A DNA stretch of 21,631 nucleotides, taken from the NCBI GenBank assembly GCA_937892995.1, contig CALBJS010000208.1, positions 1-21,631 on the forward strand. The letters run 5' to 3'. The notes under the pieces are model-generated. The model saw only the letters and a program-made list of their open reading frames with translations, was not told the DNA's origin and ran no database searches. The position numbers were made by a program, and so were the translations under genes. The stretch is from an uncultured Peptococcaceae bacterium. GTDB lineage: Bacteria > Bacillota > Desulfitobacteriia > Desulfitobacteriales > Syntrophobotulaceae. Of the stretch, positions 1 through 8,417 are shown piece after piece (within the stretch, counting starts at the first letter, position 1; the number at the start of each line of letters is the position of its first letter).

Positions 1-30
1 GAAGTCGAATAACGGAGGTCTTCTGCTTAC

Positions 31-786
31 ATGAGAATCCTACTAACAAACGATGACGGTTTCTTTGCCCCGGGGATAAGTACTCTTTATAAAGTCTTAT
101 CATCAGAGAATAAGCATGATATATATATTGTTGCTCCAGAAGGACAACGCTCGGCTACTGGAAGGTCAATTACAATTTATAAGCCTTTATTTATCACAAC
201 TCACGGTTTAAATGGAAATGATTTAGGCTTATCGATAAATGGGACTCCAACTGATTGTATTAAGTTGGCTATTCAGGGCGAAATCTTGCCATCTAAACCC
301 GATTTAATAATTTCTGGGATTAATGATGGGCCAAATTTAGGGACAGATGTGTTCTATTCCGGAACTGTTGCTGCAGCTATGGAAGGAGTATTATTAGATA
401 TTCCCTCAATAGCAGTATCTCTCGCCAGCTATGATTATCGAGATTATTTGCCTAGTGCCTATTTTATAAAAAAGCTATTAGACGAAAATAGTACTTTACT
501 TAGCTCAAAAGACAGTTTATTAAATATCAATATTCCTGGAACAGACGAAAACGATTGGAAAGGAATAAGAATTACAAAACTAGGAAAATCAATATATGAT
601 AATACCTTTGAAAATAGGAAAGCACCTTTTGGTAGAGAGTACTATTGGATCACAGGGACACTTATCTTTGAGGATGAGAATGATTCAGACCTTCAGGCAA
701 TCCAAGAAGGGTATGTTTCTATTACTCCCTTACATAGTGATTTAACCGATTATGAAAAAATTAAGACATTAACTAATATTTTCTAA
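31..786 (+). CDS. surE: 5'/3'-nucleotidase SurE
   Basis: SurE is a metal-dependent cytoplasmic phosphatase that dephosphorylates nucleoside 5'- and 3'-monophosphates (survival protein family). The 251-residue product has the normal family length. The N-terminal NDDG motif gives D8 and D9, followed by S41 in the SATGRSIT stretch and N98 in GINDGPNLG; these are the four expected divalent-metal ligands. The GTVAAAMEG segment (residues 111-119) is also typical. The ATG at 31 is chosen because an SD-like GGAGGT sits at 14-19 and the protein then begins MRILLTNDDG, as SurE proteins do. The small membrane protein gene starts 17 nt after the stop, so the two are probably cotranscribed. The upstream neighbour lies outside the window. 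Confidence 0.96.
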   Translation: MRILLTNDDGFFAPGISTLYKVLSSENKHDIYIVAPEGQRSATGRSITIYKPLFITTHGLNGNDLGLSINGTPTDCIKLAIQGEILPSKPDLIISGINDGPNLGTDVFYSGTVAAAMEGVLLDIPSIAVSLASYDYRDYLPSAYFIKKLLDENSTLLSSKDSLLNINIPGTDENDWKGIRITKLGKSIYDNTFENRKAPFGREYYWITGTLIFEDENDSDLQAIQEGYVSITPLHSDLTDYEKIKTLTNIF

Positions 787-803
787 TTCTTGGGGGAAAA
801 GAA

Positions 804-1055
804 ATGGGCTTAGGAATATTTATCTTTTATTTTTGTATATTTATTATCTTTTTCCTCTCTAGTCGTAAAAAGGGAGAAAAACTTAACTATAAAACAATTC
901 TAATTATTCCTGCAATTCTTGCCTTACTTATATTTATGTTGTCGGTGGTAAAAATCTTTTTTATATATAAAATTCTAATGGTTATTATTTTTGGTATATT
1001 ATTCTTGATTACTTACTGGCACTGGGGAGAGAGCATTCGAAGATGGTTTAGTTAA
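804..1055 (+). CDS. small three-helix membrane protein, unknown function
   Basis: I do not recognise this 83-residue protein. It is very hydrophobic, with three likely membrane segments at about residues 2-19, 30-52 and 54-70. A short basic loop (SRKKGEK) lies between the first two, and the tail WHWGESIRRWFS is amphipathic. A GGGGGAAAAG-like ribosome binding site precedes the ATG, which supports real translation. It follows surE closely and is probably in the same transcript. Its stop codon overlaps the stop of the convergent SpoVB-type gene by 4 nt, so no terminator fits between them. No catalytic motif is visible; it could be a small accessory membrane protein. Confidence 0.7.
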   Translation: MGLGIFIFYFCIFIIFFLSSRKKGEKLNYKTILIIPAILALLIFMLSVVKIFFIYKILMVIIFGILFLITYWHWGESIRRWFS

Positions 1056-2590
1056 CTAATAAATCTATTGAAAAAAGGGATTTTCCTAAGGTCTCTTAGG
1101 CTAAAACCTCCATTAATGTTAAGAATAGACAGATAAATGCTTAAGCCAAAGACAATTGAAAAAAAACAAGTAACCAAGGTGTTTGGAATAAACATGGTGA
1201 TACCTTTGACAGTTGCTAACATACCTAAACCTGCTGAAAAGGGTTGGAAGAAAAAAGACTTAAGGTCGATTTTCATACCAATATTCCGTTGTATTGATCG
1301 TATGTTAAGAATAGCAATACAGAAAAAACCAAAAACATAGGCCCAAGAGCTACCAAGCAACCCCCATTTGGGAATTCCCGTAAGAAAAAATAAAAGCGGT
1401 ATGCGGAAAATTGCACTTATTGAAGTATGCAATAAAGGAAGGAAAGTTTTACCCATACCCTGTAAAATCCCGGTGGTTGTTTGCTGAAGATAAGCGAATA
1501 GTCCTCCAATTGCTAAGACCTTGAGGATCGGAAAGACTTCTTCACTTTTAAAAAGGAGGGTAAGAGGTTCGGCAAAAAAATAAAGGGTAATTACACAGGG
1601 GAGTCCGAGAATAATGGTGTATCTAATCGCATCTGAACATCGACTTTGGGCAAGTTTATAATTTTTTCTTGTAATTGCTTCCGAGATAGCGGGAACGAGA
1701 GATGTCGATAAAGCAAAAGTGAAGACACTGGGAAAGGTAAGAAGAGTTAGTGCAGTTCCACTTAACTGGCCAAAGAGGGATGTAGCACTTCTTGCAGTAT
1801 AGCCGGCAATTTGTAATTGTCTAGGAATAATGACTGCATCCAGAGTGGATAATCCTGAAGACATTAGACGGCTGCCGGTTACAGGAAAGGATAAGGTTAA
1901 TAGGCTCCAAAGAATAGATTTCGTTGTTTGATTCCTATGATTACCGGAGTTTATTCTGTTTTTTCGTAACAAATATTGAATTAAAATAACTGCAAGCCCA
2001 AGAATCTCACCGCATAACATTCCAACGGCAAGTCCAACGGCCGCCCATTCGATACCTTTGCTTAATAGTTTGAAGGATAATGTAAAACCGACTATAACTC
2101 TAAAAATTTGTTCGGATACTTGACTTATTGCTGAAGGAATCATGTTTTGGAGTCCTTGAAAATAACCCCTAAAAGCGGAGGCAATAGAAACAAAAAAGAT
2201 TGAGGGAATACAGATTTGAAAAACGATTAAAACACGTTGATCTGCAAAAAATCTATCCATTATAAAAGAACTATTTAAAAACAAAATAAGAGAAACAAAT
2301 AAACCAGATAAGAATAAAGTTACAAATGCTATCCGAAATGTCTTTTGGGCATCACTATAGTGCCCGAGCGATATTTTTTCTGAGACCATTTTAGAGATAG
2401 CTAAAGGAATGCCGGCTGTTGCTAATACTAAAGCTGTCATGTATACCGGAAAAACCATGTGAAATAGTCCGTATGCCTCACTGCCAATATAGTGCATTAT
2501 TAGGTATTGGTATACAAACCCCAGGCTCCGATTAACAAGATTAGCGATGAAAAGAATTAGTGCACCATAAACAAGGCTGTTCCTAGGCAT
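1052..2590 (-). CDS. spoVB: SpoVB-type polysaccharide/lipid flippase (MATE/MOP superfamily)
   Basis: This 512-residue protein has about 14 hydrophobic segments and the length of the stage V sporulation protein B family (about 500-520 residues). The N-terminus combines a membrane helix with the segment YLIMHYIGSEAYGLFHMVFP and then the IPLAISKMVSE motif, a combination typical of SpoVB/YtgP flippases of the MOP superfamily. Members move lipid-linked cell-wall or spore-cortex precursors across the membrane. A strong AGGAGG ribosome binding site (plus-strand 2595-2600) precedes the ATG at 2590. It is transcribed away from the EF-G-like gene across a 206-nt divergent spacer. Spore formers often carry several paralogs, so the exact assignment (cortex flippase or a wall-polymer relative) is not certain. 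Confidence 0.85.
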   Translation of the reverse strand: MPRNSLVYGALILFIANLVNRSLGFVYQYLIMHYIGSEAYGLFHMVFPVYMTALVLATAGIPLAISKMVSEKISLGHYSDAQKTFRIAFVTLFLSGLFVSLILFLNSSFIMDRFFADQRVLIVFQICIPSIFFVSIASAFRGYFQGLQNMIPSAISQVSEQIFRVIVGFTLSFKLLSKGIEWAAVGLAVGMLCGEILGLAVILIQYLLRKNRINSGNHRNQTTKSILWSLLTLSFPVTGSRLMSSGLSTLDAVIIPRQLQIAGYTARSATSLFGQLSGTALTLLTFPSVFTFALSTSLVPAISEAITRKNYKLAQSRCSDAIRYTIILGLPCVITLYFFAEPLTLLFKSEEVFPILKVLAIGGLFAYLQQTTTGILQGMGKTFLPLLHTSISAIFRIPLLFFLTGIPKWGLLGSSWAYVFGFFCIAILNIRSIQRNIGMKIDLKSFFFQPFSAGLGMLATVKGITMFIPNTLVTCFFSIVFGLSIYLSILNINGGFSLRDLRKIPFFNRFIS

Positions 2591-2704
2591 CTTTTCCTCC
2601 TAGTGCCAATAATTGAGAATAGTTAATTCATATTCAACTTATGCACTAGAAAATAGGCTCATGCCTTAATGTTTTTTTAGCTAGATTATTATTTTATAGA
2701 GGAT

Positions 2705-2741
2705 TTGACAAACTTACAGAGAATAAAATAACTATTATAAA
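2705..2741 (+). promoter_or_regulatory. putative promoter of the EF-G-like gene
   Basis: A perfect TTGACA lies at 2705-2710 in the AT-rich divergent spacer, about 87 nt upstream of the EF-G-like start. No good -10 box sits at the standard 17-nt spacing; the closest TATAAA-like element (2736-2741) is too far away. The -35 match is direct observation; its use as a sigma-A promoter is a weak inference. Confidence 0.3.
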
Positions 2742-2796
2742 TAGTATTAATATTTGCGTTTATTTATTAAGAAAACATACAAAGGGGAGATTTTTC

Positions 2797-4768
2797 TTGA
2801 AAAACTACGACACCAAGAATATTCGTAACATTTGTTTCGTAGGACATGGAGGTTCAGGTAAAACTTCACTGGCTGAGACATTCCTTTTTAACTCGGGGGT
2901 TATTAATCGTATTGGCAAAATAACTGATGGTAATACCGTTTCTGATTACCTCCCGGAAGAAATCCAAAGACATATATCCATCAGCACTTCTCTTATTCCT
3001 ATCGAACATATGGGTATCAAAATTAATGTTTTAGATACACCTGGTTACTCAGATTTTATAGGCGAAGTTATTAGCGCTTTACGTGTAGTTGAGACCGGTG
3101 CGTTAATATTGTGTGGTGTAAGTGGAGTAGAAGTACAGTCTCAGATCGTTTGGGATATGATGGATGAAAGGCAACTTCCACGTATCGTTTTTATTAATAA
3201 ACTTGATAGAGAAAATTCCAATGCAGAGAAAGTTCTTGACCAGTTGAAATTAAATTTTCTTGATGCAAGATTTGTTCAAATGCAAATACCTGTTGGCAAA
3301 GAGGCTGACTTTGAGGGAGTAGTTGATATTCTTCAAAGCAATATCCCAGATAGATTTAAAGATGATGTCGAGATGCTTAAAGAAGCTTTAACTGAAGCTG
3401 CTGCTGAAGCAGACGATGAGATTTTGATGAAATATCTTGAAGGTGAATCCTTAGAGGTCAATGAATTAAAAGTTATTATTCAAAAGGCACTCGCCCAAAA
3501 TATGATTGTACCGGTATTATTCGGATCCTCAGAAAAGAACATTGGTGTAAAAGAGTTTATTCAGTTTGTTGCAGATTACGTTCCAGCTCCTACCCCTATT
3601 GAACAGAAAGCTGCTTTGATCTTTAAGACTCTTGCAGACCCTTATCTTGGTAAAATGACTTTCTTTAGGGTTTTTGGTGGAACGTTTATTGGAGAATCCA
3701 TTGCTTATAACTCGACTAGGGAAGTCGAAGAAAAGATGGGTCAGCTATTCTATTTAAGAGGTAAGAACCAGGAAAATACTCCGAATGTTCAACCAGGTGA
3801 TATAGCTGTCGTTGCTAAATTACAAGAAACCAAAACAGGCGATACTTTTAGTGCGAAGGACAAACCTATTGTTCTTGAAGGGATTAAATTTCCGTTACCC
3901 TGCTTGCCCCTATCCGTTAGACCCAAAAGTAAAGGTGATGAGGATAAACTTGGGTCAGCTCTTGCTCGTCTCGTTGATGAAGATCCTACGATCAGTGTAG
4001 GAAAAAACACTGAGACGAAACAAACAATTTTAAGTGGCTTGGGAGAAATGCAACTCGACATAGTTAGCGAAAAGTTAGCTAGAAAATTTGGGGTTGCCGT
4101 TGAAACTGAAGTCCCTAGGGTTCCTTATCGAGAAACTATAAAGAAACAAGTTCAGGTTGAGGGCAAGCATAAAAAACAAAGTGGTGGGCATGGTCAATAT
4201 GGACATGTTTGGATAAGGATGGAGCCCAATCCCGAAAGCGATTTTGAGTTTACAGAGGAAGTTTTCGGAGGTTCAGTTCCCAAGAATTATTTTCCTGCAG
4301 TGGAAAAGGGATTGCGTGAAGCAATAGCTGAAGGTTTTCTAGCAGGTTATCCCATGACCAATGTTAAATTCACTTTATATGACGGTTCTTACCACAGCGT
4401 TGATTCCTCCGAAATGGCTTTTAAACTAGCCGCTATTCTTGCTTTCAAAAAGGGTGCCGAGCAGGCGGGAGCAGTGCTCATGGAACCCGTTGTCGAGGCG
4501 GAAAATAAAGATTCCAGAAGCATCTATGGGTGATGTAATCGGTGACATTAATACCAAGCGGGGTAGAGTACTAGGAATGGAACCTGAAGGAAAATTCCAA
4601 GTTATCAAAGCCCAGGTACCCCAATCAGAGATGATGAGATATACTATAGATCTCAAAGCAATGACCCAAGGTCGGGGAACCTTTACTACTAAATTTATTG
4701 GATATGAAGAAGTACCGGGAAGAATATCGGAATCCCTAGTTGCCCAACTTAAAGCTCAACAGGGGTAA
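2797..4768 (+). pseudogene. EF-G-like translational GTPase (FusA2-type paralog), interrupted by a one-base insertion
   Basis: The first reading frame (2797-4533) encodes a translational GTPase with P-loop GHGGSGKT (residues 16-23), DTPG (80-83) and NKLD (134-137), followed by EF-G domains II-IV. The P-loop differs from the AHIDAGKT of canonical EF-G, so this is a paralog like FusA2/EF-G-II. At the domain IV-V junction the frame runs into unrelated residues and stops. The missing domain V (from IKIPEASMGDVIGDINTKRG to ALKAQQG) continues in the +1 frame from 4505 to 4768. Removing one A from the run at 4502-4505 restores a continuous protein of about 656 residues. The start is TTG at 2797 with an AAAGGGGAG ribosome binding site at 2781-2789. 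The insertion could be a sequencing error, a real disabling mutation, or (least likely) a recoding site. Family identity is secure; the physiological role of these paralogs is poorly known. Confidence 0.88.
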
Positions 4769-4773
4769 AACAA

Positions 4774-4814
4774 AAAACATCCCGTACGATTATTTGTACG
4801 GGATGTTTTTATTT
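4774..4814 (+). terminator. rho-independent terminator of the EF-G-like gene
   Basis: A perfect 14-bp stem (4774-4787 with 4796-4809, core CATCCCGTAC/GTACGGGATG) encloses an 8-nt loop and ends in a T-run. It starts 6 nt after the domain V stop. The A-rich left flank makes it potentially bidirectional, but only the plus-strand gene precedes it. Confidence 0.92.
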
Positions 4815-4942
4815 AAGCCTTTATTTGTTTTTCAATATAGATATTTTCTTTTTACTGATTTGCTTAAAGATTGATTATTGCATATTGAGTAGATTTTCAT
4901 TAGAATTAAACAAGTGATTCAAATGAGGAAGGAGAGAGAATA

Positions 4943-6112
4943 ATGAGTTTTATTTTTGCGGAACGCATGAATAAATTGGGAAGCGAGACAGCATTTGAGA
5001 TGCTAGCCAAGGCTAAAGCACTTGAAGCTCAGGGAAGGGATATCATACATTTAGAGATTGGAGAACCTGATTTTCCTACTCCCTCCAATGTGATTGAAAA
5101 AGGTATGAAAGCTATGTTGGCTGGCATGACAAAATATACACCATCGCCTGGGATAAGTGAGGCCAGACAGGTAATTGCTGAATATATCGGTAGAACAAGA
5201 GGTTATGATGTTGACCCTGATGAAGTAGTAATGACAGCTGGGGGCAAACCTATTATGTTTTATTCTATTTTAGCAGTTGTCAATCCAGGGGATGAAGTTA
5301 TTTATCCTAACCCCGGTTTTCCAATTTATGAATCGGTGATTAAATTTTCGGGAGGAATTCCTGTACCTATACCATTAAGAGAAGAAAACCAATTCCGATT
5401 GGATATAGAAGAATTAAAATCTTTAATTACCAACAAGACAAAAATGATAATAATAAACTCTCCTCAAAACCCGACCGGCGGAATGCTAACGAAGGAAGAC
5501 TTGGAGGAGATGGCTGGGATCCTTGCTGATAGGGATATCGTCATTCTTTCTGATGAAATTTATGAAAATGTCGTCTATGAAAATAAATCATCTTCTATAT
5601 CATCATTCCCGGGTATGAAAGGGAAAACAATAATTCTTAACGGATTTTCTAAAACTTATGCGATGACAGGATGGCGTGCAGGTTACGGAGTAATGCCAAA
5701 AGAGATAGCACAGCATATTACGAAACTAGTAGTGAACAGCACTTCTTGCCTGGCGGGTTTTACCCAGATGGCTTGTATTGAGGCCTTAACAGGACCACAA
5801 GAGGAAGTAAAGAAAAGGGTCGAACAGTTTAGAATCAGACGAGATGAGATAGTCGACGGGCTAAACTCCATTCCAGGATTAAAATGCCTTAAACCGCAGG
5901 GAGCTTTCTATGTGTTTCCAAATATTAGAGAATTCGGTAAATCAAGTGGGGAAATGGCTGATTACTTACTGCAGGAAGCGGGGGTGGCAACCCTTGGTGG
6001 AAATGCTTTTGGTAGATATGGTGAAGGATATTTAAGGATCTCCTATGCTAATTCTTTGAAGAATATTGAAGAAGCAGTGGTCAGAATTGGTGATGCCTTA
6101 AAAAAATTATAG
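4943..6112 (+). CDS. class I/II PLP-dependent aminotransferase (aspartate aminotransferase-like)
   Basis: This 389-residue fold-type I aminotransferase has the expected residues: the PLP-binding Schiff-base lysine K237 in SKTYAMTGWRAGY, N176 in NSPQNPTGG, D204 and Y207 in LSDEIYENV, and R245 after the lysine. A C-terminal YLRISYA supplies the usual carboxylate-binding arginine. It transfers an amino group between an L-amino acid and a 2-oxo acid. The subfamily (Iγ, AspC/PatA-like) covers aspartate, aromatic and prephenate enzymes, and the sequence alone does not fix the substrate. The ATG at 4943 follows a GGAAGGAGAG ribosome binding site. It appears monocistronic, lying between two terminators. 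Confidence 0.92.
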   Translation: MSFIFAERMNKLGSETAFEMLAKAKALEAQGRDIIHLEIGEPDFPTPSNVIEKGMKAMLAGMTKYTPSPGISEARQVIAEYIGRTRGYDVDPDEVVMTAGGKPIMFYSILAVVNPGDEVIYPNPGFPIYESVIKFSGGIPVPIPLREENQFRLDIEELKSLITNKTKMIIINSPQNPTGGMLTKEDLEEMAGILADRDIVILSDEIYENVVYENKSSSISSFPGMKGKTIILNGFSKTYAMTGWRAGYGVMPKEIAQHITKLVVNSTSCLAGFTQMACIEALTGPQEEVKKRVEQFRIRRDEIVDGLNSIPGLKCLKPQGAFYVFPNIREFGKSSGEMADYLLQEAGVATLGGNAFGRYGEGYLRISYANSLKNIEEAVVRIGDALKKL

Positions 6113-6153
6113 TAGAAGAATATCAATAGTGTTGAAAAATAAAATTTTTCGAT

Positions 6154-6190
6154 AAATAACGGTATCAAATAGATGCTGTTATTTTTTTAT
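6154..6190 (+). terminator. rho-independent terminator after the aminotransferase gene
   Basis: AAATAACGGTATC (6154-6166) pairs with GATGCTGTTATTT (6172-6184), with two G-T wobbles and a 5-nt loop, and runs directly into a T-tract ending at about 6188. It lies 41 nt after the stop codon and separates the aminotransferase gene from the hydrogenase leader. Confidence 0.8.
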
Positions 6191-6530
6191 TATTTAGAAT
6201 ATTATTGTGAACATAGTAGTGAAATAAAAAAAGCGAACTCAATTGATGGAATAGTGTGAAGATTCATTAAAAACCCTTAGATTTTCTATAGGAGGAAGTA
6301 TATAGAAAGATTTAACTTATTAGTTGCTATTATATTAGTTTATATTTATAATAAACATGGATTGAAACTGTGTTTTTGCATCTATAAATTTAATTTAAGA
6401 TTTTAAAAAAGAAAGGGGGTATAATAATGTAGGGGGGAGGAAGCTTTAGTTTCGTGTTATTCAGTTAAATTTGATTCCAATTTTGTTCCTGTTTTTTACC
6501 AAATAACTTGAGGGGAAAGAGGATGCCAAC
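6191..6530 (+). promoter_or_regulatory. AT-rich leader of the ech hydrogenase operon
   Basis: No gene is visible in this stretch. It must hold the operon promoter. The best sigma-A-like candidate is TTGAAA (6362-6367) with TATAAA (6383-6388), but the 15-nt spacing is short. A second TATAAT sits at 6420-6425 without a clear -35. A small inverted repeat (6283-6290 with 6301-6308) displays GGAGGAAGTA in its loop, an orphan ribosome-binding-like sequence with no usable start codon after it. Further down, AAAGGGGG at about 6412-6419 precedes an ATG at 6427 that is immediately followed by TAG. No recognisable sigma-54 or FNR-type site was seen. The promoter assignment is inference. Confidence 0.4.
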
Positions 6531-8417
6531 ATGAACACTGTGCTATTTCTGATTCTATATCCTGTTATTGTAGCGCTTCTCTTGCTCATTCTGCCGCAGC
6601 TTGCGATCAGGAAATTTATTGTTGGGGCATCGACCGCAATATTGACTGTAGCTTCAATATACCTAATGATTGATTATTTTAATACTGGTGCTGTTTTTTT
6701 TGAATTCGGTACCCATACTCTGAATTTAGGTATCCTTTTTATTGAAGTTGCTCTTGCCGCAATAATTGTCTATATTTCCGTAAAACATAAACAATTCTTA
6801 GCTGCGCTTTTGATGCTTACCGGTGCTATAATGACAATTTGGTTTGAAGTGACTCATGGAAACCAAATTCATGCTACACATAATTTGTTTGTTGATAACC
6901 TTTCACTAATAATGACTCTTATCATTGGTATCATTGGAGGTCTTATAGCTTTATTTGCTGTAGGCTATATGGAAGAATATCATAAACATCACCCTAACGT
7001 AAAAAATCGAGTACCGTTTTTCTTTTTTATCGTTTTTGCTTTTCTGGGTGCTATGTATGGTCTTGTCTTTGCTAACAATCTCATGTGGTTGTTCTTCTTC
7101 TGGGAGATTACAACATTCTGCTCATTCTTCCTAATTGGCTATAGCCGCGATGAAATTGCTATCAAGAATGCTTTTAAAGCTCTAAAAATGAATCTTCTTG
7201 GTGGTCTGGCTTTTTCCGCAGCTATTATTTATCTTTTTACCAACGCAAATACTGTTGAGCTTAATCAATTACCTAACCTAGCGTCAACAGTCGTTTTATT
7301 ACCGGCTGCTTTGTTAGCTTTTGCTGGAATTTCAAAAGCTGCTCAGATGCCGTTTTCTTCATGGCTTTTAGGAGCGATGGTTGCTCCAACTCCTGTTTCA
7401 GCACTACTTCATTCTAGCACAATGGTTAAAGCAGGAGTCTACTTGATTATTAGACTATCGCCCGTTTTCGCCTTTGTAGAAGGTGGAGCAACAGTAGGAT
7501 TATTTGTGGCGATGGTCGGTGCAGTTACTTTTTTGCTTGCTTCATTTATGGCTATTTCCCAAATGGATGCCAAAAGGGTTTTGGCATATTCTACAATTGC
7601 CAACCTTGGGTTAATAGTTGTTTGTGCGGGTATTGGAACCTACGAATTAGTTTGGGCAGCTATCATGCTCGTAATCTTCCATGCTATAGCTAAATCCCTT
7701 CTCTTCCTTTCGGTTGGAACAGTGGAAAATAATGTTGGGGATCGTATTATTGAATCTATGGATGGTTTGATTACGAAGATGCCTAAAGTCGCTATAGGAA
7801 TGGTGATTGGAATAGCTGGTATGTTCTTAGCACCTTTTGGGATGCTTATTAGTAAATGGGCAGCACTTGAAGGTCTCGTTTCAGCCAATCCAATACTAAC
7901 AGTCTTTGTAGCTTTTGGTAGTGCTGCAACCTTGTTCTTCTGGACCAAATGGCTTGGGAAGATTATTATGATTAAAGAAAAGCCTGCGGACTTTGTGGCT
8001 AAGATTCCTGTTACAGAGCAATTTACTTTGACTGCCTTAGCTGTCATGACGATAGGGGTTTGTCTGCTTTTCCCGCTAATATCTAAATACTCACTTGAAC
8101 CTTTTATCCAAGCGATTTATGGACATGCATATATGCTCGATCAGAGTAATGTTGCTATTCTACTTATAATGATGGGAATAATTCTTGTTCTCCCGTTGCG
8201 ACTTATGACATATGGAGAATTGAATTACAGACCACAATACTTGGCAGGTTCAAACTCAAGCGAGAAAGAAAAATTCTATGGCTCATTAGGCCTCACGAGA
8301 GATGTGACTATGAAGAGTTTCTATTTAGAAAATATCTTCGGGGAAGATAAACTGTTTAAACTCGGTGTAGTTTCCAGTATTGTATTAATTATCATAATGT
8401 TTGGAGTGGGAATATAA
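6531..8417 (+). CDS. echA: Ech hydrogenase subunit A, NuoL/Mrp-like ion-translocating membrane subunit
   Basis: EchA is the large antiporter-like subunit of energy-converting (group 4) [NiFe] hydrogenase. It moves protons or sodium across the cytoplasmic membrane, driven by ferredoxin-dependent H2 formation. The 628-residue protein is almost entirely transmembrane. Residues seen in complex I NuoL/M relatives are present: E192 in FFFWEITTF, K269 in AFAGISKAAQMP, and H294 to K300 in ALLHSSTMVKAGVYL. The ATG at 6531 lies downstream of a GAGGGGAAAGAGG ribosome binding site; an upstream out-of-frame ATG at 6523 hits a stop after three codons. It is first in the echABCDEF order, and its stop overlaps the echB start by 1 nt (TAATG), implying coupled translation. 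A related role in a formate hydrogenlyase-type complex is less likely given the exact six-gene Ech set. Confidence 0.93.
   Translation: MNTVLFLILYPVIVALLLLILPQLAIRKFIVGASTAILTVASIYLMIDYFNTGAVFFEFGTHTLNLGILFIEVALAAIIVYISVKHKQFLAALLMLTGAIMTIWFEVTHGNQIHATHNLFVDNLSLIMTLIIGIIGGLIALFAVGYMEEYHKHHPNVKNRVPFFFFIVFAFLGAMYGLVFANNLMWLFFFWEITTFCSFFLIGYSRDEIAIKNAFKALKMNLLGGLAFSAAIIYLFTNANTVELNQLPNLASTVVLLPAALLAFAGISKAAQMPFSSWLLGAMVAPTPVSALLHSSTMVKAGVYLIIRLSPVFAFVEGGATVGLFVAMVGAVTFLLASFMAISQMDAKRVLAYSTIANLGLIVVCAGIGTYELVWAAIMLVIFHAIAKSLLFLSVGTVENNVGDRIIESMDGLITKMPKVAIGMVIGIAGMFLAPFGMLISKWAALEGLVSANPILTVFVAFGSAATLFFWTKWLGKIIMIKEKPADFVAKIPVTEQFTLTALAVMTIGVCLLFPLISKYSLEPFIQAIYGHAYMLDQSNVAILLIMMGIILVLPLRLMTYGELNYRPQYLAGSNSSEKEKFYGSLGLTRDVTMKSFYLENIFGEDKLFKLGVVSSIVLIIIMFGVGI

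Noticed and set aside
4495..4535. Programmed +1 frameshift in the EF-G-like gene
   Set aside because: There is no stop codon in the A site at the shift point, no long slippery run and no nearby Shine-Dalgarno-like stimulator as in prfB; error or mutation is simpler.
4860..4888. Promoter TTGCTT-N17-TATTGA upstream of the aminotransferase gene
   Set aside because: Both boxes are weak matches in AT-rich DNA; a promoter is expected in this gap but this one cannot be supported.
7640..8047. 135-codon minus-strand open frame within echA
   Set aside because: It is antisense to well-conserved NuoL-like sequence and its product is low-complexity; it is a shadow of the real gene.
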